This document shows, in pieces, positions 53,068 through 61,963 of a DNA stretch of 64,000 bases. This stretch comes from Proteiniphilum propionicum (lineage in GTDB: Bacteria; Bacteroidota; Bacteroidia; Bacteroidales; Dysgonomonadaceae): contig NZ_CP073586.1 of assembly GCF_022267555.1 (NCBI RefSeq), positions 1,426,001 through 1,490,000 of the forward strand, written 5' to 3'. Under the pieces are notes generated by a model. The model was not told the origin of the DNA and made no database searches. It saw only the letters and a list, made by a program, of their open reading frames with translations. Made by a program: the position numbers and the translations under genes. The number at the start of each line of letters is the position of its first letter. The first letter of the stretch is position 1.

Positions 53068-56000
53068 ATGAAGAGATCAATAATATTTTTTTTCTTTCTT
53101 GCATCCATAATAACAGGAACATTACACGCACAAAAGATAATAAAAGGGAAAGAGTCTCCCCTTGAGATTGCCCATACACGTAATATAGAAGTAAAATGGA
53201 AAGGGGAAATTCTGATTTGCAGCGACTCTCTGTCCTGGATAACAGACCAAACGGTTGGTGACCACGCTGATACTTTTATGGTCACACGTGAAAATGGCTG
53301 GCAAACCGTTAATGTTTGGAATAGTAAAGCTGTTGCTCCATACCGCAGAGAGATGGGACTATCTCCTGACAGTAAGAAGATAGAGCTGACTTTTCAGGTA
53401 CATCAGGATGCCCTGATGGACAGTTACCCTTCTCCAGACATTACTTATAAAATTCTGGTACCTGCTGCTACATTGGCAAATTCAACATGGGATGCTTTGA
53501 CGGGACGTTCACAAAACGCCCGCTGGAGCAGCGGTAATTTTGATGTTGCCATGCCCGATGGGATTATCACAACCGGAACCCGGTGGATCACTTTCAACAC
53601 CCCGAAAGGAGCAATTACTTTCGATTTTAATCCGCACGGAGTTGGCACTTATTATGTAGCTGGTATAAATACTATGGTGGCGCAATGGACAGTAGCGAAA
53701 AAAGGAGATGCAATTGAACTTTCATTTTCTACTTCCGCCACGCAATATGGTGGAGATCTAACTAGTAAGCTAACTCTTTTTGAGGGAGGTAAAAATGATT
53801 ATGCAAACCATCATGCAGCCACCTTTTATCACTATTTTTCGGAACTTAAGAAAGAGAAACTGTTCTCATTTAACGACAGGGCAGGTAATGATTTTACCAA
53901 CGCTGGAACAACACGGTATGATTCCGGGGCAGGTTATGGATGGCAAATTACCAAAGGGATCTCTATCGAAGGAGACGGGCGACCCGGGGCATTATATGCC
54001 GCTTGCTCCTCTTCAAGCCCCAACACTTTTACTACCGATGGATTGCGCCCGGGATTATACCTTATCACAATAAAATCAAGCGCATTGCATAAGGGAAAGG
54101 GCCCTTTTTCTATCATATTCGACGGGGAACCAATTTACAATGACATTACAATTAACAAAGGTAAAATGTCAGAAATCACCCTTGTTCAATGGATAGAGGA
54201 TGGTAACGCTGACATCAGTTTTGCAGGTGATTGGGCAGTCAGCGTCATTGGGTTTCAATTGTTTTTGCATCGTGAAGAAGATTATCAGTTCAGACGGGGG
54301 AACTGGTTGAAAAAAGAGGGTTTTTGCCCGGGTATCCTCTTTGCAAATTATTACGACACTCCTCCTGTTTACGGTAAAGCGCTTGCATTTTCCTCGCTTG
54401 CGGGTGAGATAGGTGAATCGGCAGAGATACCCCCATTTCCGGATCTGGGTACGGCATTGCCAGATCAGCAGGCAAAGGAACTGGCCTGGAGGTTCAATAG
54501 CCCGTTGGGAACGATGGGGCCTGACAACTGGGGCACCTTTAATGAATTTAATACACCTGAAAAAATCAAGAAAAGGTTAGAGCAGGTCAAAAACAGTGGA
54601 GTGAACGCGGTGATATTGAATGGGTTCCTTTCAAGACACACCTATTCAGCACATTTGAAACGGGTGGAGGAAAACATCAGGCAAACTGTGGAAATAGCTC
54701 ATCAAAAGAGAATGAAGATTATCGATCACCAGGACCTCACCATCTTATGGAATGCCGATATGGGATTCCGGTTTCTGGCTGCAAATCCAGGTTACCTGCA
54801 GCATAATCATACCAATGGGTTGCCTACATGGGGATTGTGTCCCGTAAATACCGATTTTAAGTATGGATACTTCTTCCCCTATATCTCTGAGCATATTAAA
54901 AATACCAATATCGATGGTTTTATGCTGGATGAGACGGCGTTTCATTTTGCGAATTTTTGTAATTGCTCCCATTGCAGGAAATCATTTACCGATATTACCG
55001 GATTGGTATTGCCGGATGATGAAACCAATCCGCTGTTGCATAATAAATCATCAAAATTATGGAAAACCTGGATTGAATGGCGAAAATATGCCATGGCTCA
55101 ATGGAGGATTGATCTGAGCAACCTTACTCACCGCATCAACCCCTATTTTTCAAACCTGGAATACTACTCTGAAGGGGGGTTTTTAGCCAATTCAGCCTCT
55201 TACGGACAGGGGGGGGACCTGCCCTTGAGTGCCAGGTCGAAAGACTTTTTAGGCACCGAGATCATGAGCCGCGACGTATGGGACGACTACCGTTATAATT
55301 TCACCAGCAGGAATATGTATAACAGTTTGAGGGAAACATACGGATCCCCTGTTTTTGGGCTGGTCTATCCAGTAGGAGTATTTAACTATGCACTTATTGG
55401 ATGGGCGATGAACAATATGTTCGGACAAGTAACCTGGTCCTTGGTCGATTTTGAAGAGAATGAAAAGATGAATCCATATACTGGCTGGGAAGAAAATATG
55501 AATAAGGTAACATCTGTCCCCTATACCGATATTGCAGTGGTGTTTTCACGATCGACAAGGGATTGGTCTGCAAAAAACACGGGCAATTATCCCAAAGAAA
55601 TAATGGGAACCGGTCAATTCCTGGCTTCAAGGCATATACCCCATACTTTTATTCTGGATGATGCGATAACCAGTCAGGATATTTCGAGGTTCAGGGTACT
55701 GTTGGCACCGGGAATGGATTGTATTTCCGATGCACAGGAAAGTATATTAAAACAATTTATCTTTAACGGTGGCACCCTACTCCTTACGGGAGAGTCGGGA
55801 GTGCTGACACCGTACGGTGAAGTCAGGGATAAACGGGCATTTTGCGATATCCTCACCGAAAGACTCTTAGCTGAAACCACTAAAACAGATTTGATGGAAG
55901 TGAAATATGGCAAAGGGAGAATAATATATAGCATGGATAAAAGTATGATGAACGAATTTTGCCCGTCGATCAGAGATACCGATATGATTTACCGCTTTAC

Positions 56001-56397
56001 CCCTGATCCGAAAATAACTGCATTCAACGAAAGAATAATAGAGAATACGGTTGGAACGATGAAGTTCAAGTCGATATCAATTCCATCAAAAGTGCTTGTA
56101 ACAGCTTATAAGGATACAGAAAAGGGCGCTGTAATGGTTCATTTGCTGAATGCTACGGGAGTAAAGTCAAAGCATGGTGATGTGCTTCCCCTTGCTGCTC
56201 CAGCTTGGGAGCCGATCAATGAAGATATAAGTTTCGAGATTACATTGCCGTCTTTCAAAAAGGCCTATTATACTTCGCCCGATGCGGAAGGACACAAAAA
56301 AGTGGATGTTGAAAAAACAGGAAAGAACCGTTACAAAGTTATTGTGCCCAGAGGCACAGTGGATAAATATGGTATTGTATATCTTCTTCAGGAATAA
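53068..56397 (+). CDS. Large GH42-like multidomain glycoside hydrolase
   Basis: 1109 aa with a Sec signal (FFFFLASIITGTLHAQ). Residues about 20-400 are beta-rich (carbohydrate-binding-like; GLRPGLYLITIKSSALHKGK). A TIM-barrel-like part from about 480 includes NSGVNAVILNGFLSRHTYSA, KIIDHQDLTILWNAD and DGFMLDETAFHFANFCNCSH; the cluster CNCSHCRKSF is typical of GH42-type proteins. From about 850 a GATase-like trimerisation domain follows (RFRVLLAPGMDCISDAQESI, FNGGTLLLTGESGVL). I infer a periplasmic or surface exo-glycosidase. The exact GH family is not certain. Confidence 0.65.
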   Translation: MKRSIIFFFFLASIITGTLHAQKIIKGKESPLEIAHTRNIEVKWKGEILICSDSLSWITDQTVGDHADTFMVTRENGWQTVNVWNSKAVAPYRREMGLSPDSKKIELTFQVHQDALMDSYPSPDITYKILVPAATLANSTWDALTGRSQNARWSSGNFDVAMPDGIITTGTRWITFNTPKGAITFDFNPHGVGTYYVAGINTMVAQWTVAKKGDAIELSFSTSATQYGGDLTSKLTLFEGGKNDYANHHAATFYHYFSELKKEKLFSFNDRAGNDFTNAGTTRYDSGAGYGWQITKGISIEGDGRPGALYAACSSSSPNTFTTDGLRPGLYLITIKSSALHKGKGPFSIIFDGEPIYNDITINKGKMSEITLVQWIEDGNADISFAGDWAVSVIGFQLFLHREEDYQFRRGNWLKKEGFCPGILFANYYDTPPVYGKALAFSSLAGEIGESAEIPPFPDLGTALPDQQAKELAWRFNSPLGTMGPDNWGTFNEFNTPEKIKKRLEQVKNSGVNAVILNGFLSRHTYSAHLKRVEENIRQTVEIAHQKRMKIIDHQDLTILWNADMGFRFLAANPGYLQHNHTNGLPTWGLCPVNTDFKYGYFFPYISEHIKNTNIDGFMLDETAFHFANFCNCSHCRKSFTDITGLVLPDDETNPLLHNKSSKLWKTWIEWRKYAMAQWRIDLSNLTHRINPYFSNLEYYSEGGFLANSASYGQGGDLPLSARSKDFLGTEIMSRDVWDDYRYNFTSRNMYNSLRETYGSPVFGLVYPVGVFNYALIGWAMNNMFGQVTWSLVDFEENEKMNPYTGWEENMNKVTSVPYTDIAVVFSRSTRDWSAKNTGNYPKEIMGTGQFLASRHIPHTFILDDAITSQDISRFRVLLAPGMDCISDAQESILKQFIFNGGTLLLTGESGVLTPYGEVRDKRAFCDILTERLLAETTKTDLMEVKYGKGRIIYSMDKSMMNEFCPSIRDTDMIYRFTPDPKITAFNERIIENTVGTMKFKSISIPSKVLVTAYKDTEKGAVMVHLLNATGVKSKHGDVLPLAAPAWEPINEDISFEITLPSFKKAYYTSPDAEGHKKVDVEKTGKNRYKVIVPRGTVDKYGIVYLLQE

Positions 56398-56594
56398 TAT
56401 ATGAAACCGACATCGTTTAAAATAATCACCACTATTGATTGTGAATTAAATTCGCTTGAAATTCGACAAAAGTCGATTAATAATGATAAATGGTGAGTTC
56501 GTCAACAAAAGAACAATTCTCTTGTAGCTATCCTGTATTTTAACATTTTTAATTAAGAATAAAAATCACTCGGAAATTTGGACGTTGAAAAAGC

Positions 56595-58010
56595 ATGAAA
56601 ACAAACAGACGACATTTTTTAAAACAGATAACAGCAGGAGGCATTGGCTTCGGTTTTATCCCCGGCCTATATGCTGAAGGATCCATTTCAGATAGATTTG
56701 AAACCTTATCTAAGGGGACAGGAAGAAAACAATATTTTAATATGTGCGGTTACCGGGCTCCCAAGCTGGATATTGTACGTTTAGGATTTATTGGGATAGG
56801 GAATCGCGGTTATTCGAACCTGAATCATATGACCTTCCTGGAAGGCGTGCAAATAAAGGCGGTTTGCGATATTGTACAATTCCGTATTGACAGTGTTCAG
56901 CAGTTGCTTAGAAAACGGGGATTACCGGAAGCACAGGTATATACCGGAAGTGAAGATGCCTGGAAAAAAGTATGTGAAAATCCTGATATTGATTTAATTA
57001 GTATTGCCGTTCCAAGAGGCCCGCTCCATGCACTCATATCTGTGTATGCGATGAAATGTGGTAAGCATGTGGCTGTTGAGGTACCAGCCATATCCACCGT
57101 TGACGAGGCCTGGGAAGTGGTTGAGGTATCAGAGAAGACAAAAAAGCATTGCTACATGATGGAAAACTGTTGCTATGATTTCTTCGAGCTGCTAACATTA
57201 AACATGGCGCGGCAAGGATTTTTCGGAGATATTATCCATGCCGATGCTGCTTATATTCATCACCAGTCAATTCATGAAAAGACAAAAGATTTAAACATGT
57301 GGCGTTTGGAAGAAAGCCAGCGTCATAACGGAAATCTGTACCCCACACACGGATTAGGTCCCGTTTGTCAGATCATGGACATTAACAGAGGAGATAAACT
57401 GAACTACATGACCTCGATGTCTTCAAATGATTTTATGCTTGGGAAGAAAGTTTCTGAACTGGCAAAAAACGATCAGTTTTATAAAAAGTATGATACCAAC
57501 TCCTACAGAGGAAATATAAATACCTCTATAATCAGAACGGAGAAAGGGCGAACCATAATGCTTCAGCACGATACTACCAGTCCCCGGGTCTATTCCCGTA
57601 TACACATGATCAGTGGTACAAAAGGTGCTGCCCAAAAATATCCTGAGCCAGGCAGGATTTCACTTGGTAGTAAATGGCTTGATGATGAAGAGATGAATAA
57701 AATTAACGACCAGTATAAGCCGGAGATAGTAAAACGAATTGGAGAAATGGCCCAAAAAGTGGGGGGGCACGGTGGAATGGACTTTTTAATGACATGGCGG
57801 CTTATTGATTGTTTGAGAAACGGGCTTCCGATGGATATTGATGTGTATGATGCTGCTGCCTGGAGCGTGATTATTCCGTTAAGTGAAAAATCAGTGTCAA
57901 ACCATTCAAAACCTGTTGAAATACCCGACTTTACACGCGGTGCCTGGAGAACAAATTATCCTGTGGACATATCCTTATTGGAAGGAAATACAACAACTAT
58001 AAGATTGTAG
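56595..58010 (+). CDS. GH109-like NAD-dependent glycosidase, Tat-exported
   Basis: 471 aa. Leader MKTNRRHFLKQITAGGIGFG is Tat-type. GYRAPKLDIVRLGFIGIGNR is the GH109 entry to the Rossmann fold, followed by ENCCYDFFELLTLNMARQGF and NLYPTHGLGPVCQIMDINRG, blocks that distinguish GH109 from general Gfo/Idh/MocA proteins. The usual EKP position is EVP (HVAVEVPAIST), as in GH109. The family removes terminal alpha-N-acetylgalactosamine through NAD-assisted oxidation, elimination and re-reduction. With Tat export the NAD is carried along. The actual sugar here could differ. Confidence 0.82.
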   Translation: MKTNRRHFLKQITAGGIGFGFIPGLYAEGSISDRFETLSKGTGRKQYFNMCGYRAPKLDIVRLGFIGIGNRGYSNLNHMTFLEGVQIKAVCDIVQFRIDSVQQLLRKRGLPEAQVYTGSEDAWKKVCENPDIDLISIAVPRGPLHALISVYAMKCGKHVAVEVPAISTVDEAWEVVEVSEKTKKHCYMMENCCYDFFELLTLNMARQGFFGDIIHADAAYIHHQSIHEKTKDLNMWRLEESQRHNGNLYPTHGLGPVCQIMDINRGDKLNYMTSMSSNDFMLGKKVSELAKNDQFYKKYDTNSYRGNINTSIIRTEKGRTIMLQHDTTSPRVYSRIHMISGTKGAAQKYPEPGRISLGSKWLDDEEMNKINDQYKPEIVKRIGEMAQKVGGHGGMDFLMTWRLIDCLRNGLPMDIDVYDAAAWSVIIPLSEKSVSNHSKPVEIPDFTRGAWRTNYPVDISLLEGNTTTIRL

Positions 58011-58128
58011 ATTAAGCAGATAAGATTACAAAACATATAGGTTATTTTTTATCAATTCGACAAGCAAAAAATTAATTGGTAAAAGCTATAATCTAAATTG
58101 TTATGAGTATGCACTATTTAAAAAATAA

Positions 58129-58368
58129 GTTCATAATTATTCTTCAGAGGATATCGCTGTAGCTGCCTTATTTTTTGAAAACGGCGCTATTGCCACTGTG
58201 GATTCCTATTTTTGTATTCCGGATAACAGCAGTAAAAATATTTTTGAACTTTATGGTTCTAAAGGAAGTATTCTTGCCAGAAAAACAATTGGACAAGGTG
58301 AGTTTGGAGAAATAATTGCTTCTTGTTGCGAAGCTGCAAAAAGCAAGGAAGTTAAGGATATTGTCTAA
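58129..58368 (+). pseudogene. C-terminal remnant of a Gfo/Idh/MocA oxidoreductase
   Basis: From the stop at 58126-58128 the frame is open to TAA 58366-58368 and reads EDIAVAALFFENGAIATVDS, then YFCIPDNSSKNIFELYGSKG and SILARKTIGQGEFGEIIASC. This is the beta-sheet end of the Gfo/Idh/MocA substrate domain (A-x-x-x-F-x-N-G-A, F-E-L-Y-G-S-K-G). There is no start codon and the Rossmann part is missing. It is followed directly by a PIG-L deacetylase remnant, an arrangement suggesting an old sugar-modifying operon now lost. Confidence 0.6.
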
Positions 58369-58385
58369 TATAAAAGTTTAAACAC

Positions 58386-58670
58386 AAATCAATGGGAAAA
58401 AAGTATTAGCAATTTTTGCACACCCGGATGATGTTGAAATGATGTGTGCCGGAACGCTCTCTTTATTGAAAAATGCAGGTTGGGATAATCATATGGCAAC
58501 GATGACTCCCGGAGATAAAGGCAGTGCCGTGCATACAAGAGAGGAGATAGCTTCCATTAGAAGATTAGAGGCCAAAACTGCCGCAGAAACTACAGGGGCA
58601 TCCTATTATTGTCTTGGCTTAGAAGATTTGTTTGTTTTTTTACAATGAAGAATACATGTAACCATCGGCG
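58386..58670 (+). pseudogene. PIG-L/LmbE-type deacetylase remnant
   Basis: The frame encodes KKVLAIFAHPDDVEMMCAGT, with the family zinc motif AHPDDVE, then SLLKNAGWDNHMATMTPGDK and YYCLGLEDLFVF. The natural ATG at 58392 is one base out of frame because the A run at 58397-58402 has six A where seven are needed. At the other end a T7 run (58635-58641) shifts the frame so that YNEE becomes a stop at 58646-58648; the alternative frame stops within four codons. Two indels plus loss of the last two thirds show decay. PIG-L enzymes deacetylate N-acetyl sugars. Confidence 0.65.
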
Positions 58671-59257
58671 GCATAAAAAATATTCACGGACTAATACCCA
58701 CAACTTCCACATGGATGTTTGCACATAATGTATATAATCTGGTGAGTTATCTTGTATTCACTCTGTCAAACCCCGAAGCTCGTGATTGAAATATCCTCCG
58801 ATGGGTCATTTCCCATATATTGGTTATATATTTACTTTTCGAATCGAAAATATACGATGTCTCGCTATCCCAGGTACTAATATAATATCAATGATAAATT
58901 TTATATGGATAAATTGACGTTTTTTGAGGGGAATTCAACGTGAAGATAGATTTATAGAGTAATTTATGTGATAAATTTGTAGTTGTAATTTATATTTTTT
59001 TGTAAATGGCCTTGGGTTTATAAAAAAAAACATAGTTTTGTAAAAAAAAGTTTTTTATTATACAGGAATATAGTTTTCGACTAAGTAAGTGAAGTAAGAT
59101 CTCATCACTATGTATGATGAAAGTAGAAAGGCTGAAAGCCGGCAGTTTATGAGAAAAATGAATTGAAACAACCTTTTAGGGTTACTTGTAAAATGGGTAA
59201 ACAGATAGGACTCATTACTATTTAGAGCTTTAAATAATTGCTAATCAGTTAAATCAA
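58671..59257. other. Long non-coding stretch
   Basis: No gene seen. It probably contains the last decayed parts of the PIG-L gene at its left and the leader of the DUF4468 gene at its right, a promoter candidate at 59011-59040, and several A/T homopolymers. Confidence 0.4.
59011..59040 (+). promoter_or_regulatory. Candidate promoter for the DUF4468 gene
   Basis: CTTG (59011-59014), 18 bp, then TAGTTTTG (59033-59040), a perfect TAnnTTTG box. The leader to ATG 59258 would be about 210 nt. Confidence 0.45.
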
Positions 59258-59866
59258 ATGTTTATGCGTAATATTTCAAAATTTTTATCAAGAAGAGGTT
59301 TTATCGCTAAGCTTTGTTTGTTTTTCATCTTTTTCCCCTCTTCAATGGGATTTGCACAGTCTATTCAATTCTCAAAAGATTCGATCCCTGTGGTTGACGG
59401 AGAAGTTGTTTTTTTAGCTAAGTTTGAATACGAGTTAAATAAAAATGAGTTCTTTAGAAGAACATATTCTTATTTGAATGATAAGCTGGATCCGTATTCC
59501 GGTGCGTTTCTTATAAATAATGAAGATTCCACCATTTGTCTTATAACAGATTATCTCGAGATATCGTCTAATCCTATAGCTGTATTTGGCATGTATATAA
59601 CCTATAACATGCACTTGACATATAATGAAGGAAATTGTACTATGGCTATCAGTAACATTTCTTATATGGAGAAGGGATATTTTGAATCACAGGAGAAAAG
59701 TAAACGCAAACTGAACATGCCCAAATACTCTGGAAAAGATATTATGGTCGATAAAAACTACACCAGGTTAATGACGCAAAACGCTTCAGGAAAAATTACA
59801 GAAGCAACAGTTGAAAGAGTTAATGAAATTATAAAAAATTTAGATTTATCTTTTATGAGAAAATAA
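59258..59866 (+). CDS. Exported DUF4468 (TBP-like fold) protein
   Basis: 202 aa. The leader SKFLSRRGFIAKLCLFFIFF ending SMGFAQ has a Sec-like hydrophobic core and also a Tat-like SRRGFIAK box, so the route is uncertain. The body FSKDSIPVVDGEVVFLAKFE and YLEISSNPIAVFGMYITYNM fits DUF4468, a domain with a TBP-like fold found in secreted Bacteroidetes proteins of unknown function. The conserved ending includes MAISNISYMEKGYFES. It precedes the beta-propeller lipoprotein by 34 bp. Confidence 0.72.
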   Translation: MFMRNISKFLSRRGFIAKLCLFFIFFPSSMGFAQSIQFSKDSIPVVDGEVVFLAKFEYELNKNEFFRRTYSYLNDKLDPYSGAFLINNEDSTICLITDYLEISSNPIAVFGMYITYNMHLTYNEGNCTMAISNISYMEKGYFESQEKSKRKLNMPKYSGKDIMVDKNYTRLMTQNASGKITEATVERVNEIIKNLDLSFMRK

Positions 59867-59900
59867 TTAAATATATAGTATTAATAAAAAACTAACGAAA

Positions 59901-61274
59901 ATGAAGAAAACTATTTTTATTCCTATTTTAATGCTGCTTTTTTTGGCCGGTTGCAATAAAAGTCAGACCAACTCTGCCGTTAATAAAAGTGCAGATAAGT
60001 CTGAAAACCCAGCCACACTTGTTGCAAAGAGGTATTTTTCAGGATTTGATGATGCACATGATACCTACAATGCGATATCAAAAGCAAGTGACGGAAAAAT
60101 ATACTATGTATTATCTTCTACCAGGCACGATGTGGGAGGACAATTCTATAGCTACGACCCACTGACTGATAAAACAGAATTTGTGGCAGATTTATCCGAA
60201 GCTTTAGGCGAAAAAGAACAAAAATATATTGCACAGGGTAAAAGCCACGTAGAATTCTACGAGAAAGATAATAAATTGTATTTTGCTACTCACCTTGGAT
60301 ATTACCAGATGATTGACGGAGCAGAGAATGTACCAACAGTGGCTCCTGAAGGTTACCAATTATACCCCGGAGGACACTTTCTTTATTATGACTTAAATAC
60401 AAAAGAGATTAAGAGCCTGTCGCTGGCTCCCGAAGGTGAGGGTATAATTACCATGGTAATGGACAAGGAACGTGATCAGTTATATGGACTCACATGGCCG
60501 AAAGGATTGCTGATTCATCATGATATAAAATCAGGAACCCTTCGTAATTTAGGGCCTGTGACTAAAGCCGGAGAAACGAAGTTGGGTACAGATGACTTCA
60601 GGGTAATATGTCGTTCGATGTTTGTGGATCCACGCGATGGAAATGTATATTATTCTACTGCAGAAGGGGATATATATTACTACAACCCGTCTCTGGCTGC
60701 TCCGGAAAAACTTGAAGGTGTTGATCTGCGGATTGACTACTTTGGTTCCTATGATCCTAAAGATGCGGGCAGCATGGGCTACAACTGGAGAAAAATATAT
60801 TGGTATGAACCGGAAAACAAAGCATATGGGGTACATGGTAATTCCGGCTACCTGTTCACTTTTGATCCGAAAGAAAAGAAAATTGAGGTAATAGATCGTA
60901 TCACTTCCGAGCCGTCAAAGAAAAGTGGAATGTTTGACCAGTTCAGCTATGGATACCTTGGTTTCACGATAGATAAAAACGGAATAATCCATTACTTAAC
61001 CGGAGCCCCTATCTATGAAAACGGAAAAAGAGTTACAGGGCTTGATAAAATTAACATGGGAGCGGCAAAAGGACTGGAACATCTCCACCTTGTTACTTAC
61101 GATATTACGAAAAAAGAATATAAAGATATGGGACCGGTGTTTTATGAAGACGGAGCCTATCCCACTTATGTAAACTCTATTGCTATAGACGATGCCGGAA
61201 ACGTATATACACTGGCACGTTTCATGCACGATGGAAAAGAGATAGAGGATTTGATTAAAATTCAATTACCGTGA
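59901..61274 (+). CDS. Beta-propeller lipoprotein
   Basis: 457 aa. Lipobox FLAGC near residue 18, then a Ser/Asn linker (NKSQTNSAVNKSADKSENPA). The rest is repeated four-stranded blades: SKASDGKIYYVLSSTRHDVG, GQFYSYDPLTDKTEFVADLS, FVDPRDGNVYYSTAEGDIYY, VNSIAIDDAGNVYTLARFMH. Such YWTD/SMP-30-like propellers in PULs can bind or cleave sugars; some oligouronate lyases share the fold. No catalytic residues can be named. A strong terminator follows, so this ends a two-gene unit with the DUF4468 gene. Confidence 0.68.
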   Translation: MKKTIFIPILMLLFLAGCNKSQTNSAVNKSADKSENPATLVAKRYFSGFDDAHDTYNAISKASDGKIYYVLSSTRHDVGGQFYSYDPLTDKTEFVADLSEALGEKEQKYIAQGKSHVEFYEKDNKLYFATHLGYYQMIDGAENVPTVAPEGYQLYPGGHFLYYDLNTKEIKSLSLAPEGEGIITMVMDKERDQLYGLTWPKGLLIHHDIKSGTLRNLGPVTKAGETKLGTDDFRVICRSMFVDPRDGNVYYSTAEGDIYYYNPSLAAPEKLEGVDLRIDYFGSYDPKDAGSMGYNWRKIYWYEPENKAYGVHGNSGYLFTFDPKEKKIEVIDRITSEPSKKSGMFDQFSYGYLGFTIDKNGIIHYLTGAPIYENGKRVTGLDKINMGAAKGLEHLHLVTYDITKKEYKDMGPVFYEDGAYPTYVNSIAIDDAGNVYTLARFMHDGKEIEDLIKIQLP

Positions 61275-61370
61275 CTTGAATAATCCGCAGTATTGAATTT
61301 CAGACTATAAGATTTATTGACACTTTTTGTGCAAAGTCTTAAGTGATTTGAAATTTTTCAGCCTGATTAT

Positions 61371-61405
61371 GGATTGTGCAAAATACTCTTTGCACAATCC
61401 TTTTT
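61371..61405 (+). terminator. Strong intrinsic terminator
   Basis: Perfect 12-bp stem GGATTGTGCAAA (61371-61382), loop ATACTC, TTTGCACAATCC (61389-61400), then TTTTT. About 95 bp after the beta-propeller gene. Confidence 0.92.
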
Positions 61406-61963
61406 GGGTTAATATATAATTAAAATTGTTACTCAAGCAAAATGCCCGGTCGGTGAAATATTTGTTTGATTGAAGATGTCAAAAAACACATTATAACCTT
61501 ACTTTATCGATACGCTTACCGAAGAGGTAACATTATAATGTTCAATACAGAATGCCAAGCATTGTTTATTCTCACAGTAGTATTTTTTAGGGAGAATTCC
61601 GGTGATATCTTTATTAACGGGATAAAGGTTCTGTTGATTAAATGGATCAGATAATTTGTTAGAATAATTAATGACTTTAAATTATGTTTTTGCGATTTAT
61701 GAGGAAGAAAATGCGGTAACTCAAACTCCTATTTCGTTATTAATTTTTTTCTTTGTACATAGTGTGTAATTTAAAAACAACAAATTTACAAATTGACCCG
61801 GATGTTATTTTATAATTTGCATCAATCGTCACAGAGATAGCTATAAGAGTAGTAGAAGTCCCGGCTCTTATAAAGTTTTGCAAAACCGGGAGTTAATGCT
61901 CTGTAGAGTGTTCGTGATTATAAGAAAATTCCCTGGTGATGGATGGATAAATTTTACAACATA
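61406..61963. other. Leader region of the alpha-galactosidase gene
   Basis: No gene I can support. TATAATTTG near 61811-61819 may be a -7 box. Downstream, two overlapping stems can form: TAAGAG (about 61844-61849)/CTCTTA (61865-61870), or CCCGG (60-64)/CCGGG (86-90 of the 618xx block) around the palindrome GTTTTGCAAAAC. They compete for the same bases. The meaning is unknown. Confidence 0.35.
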
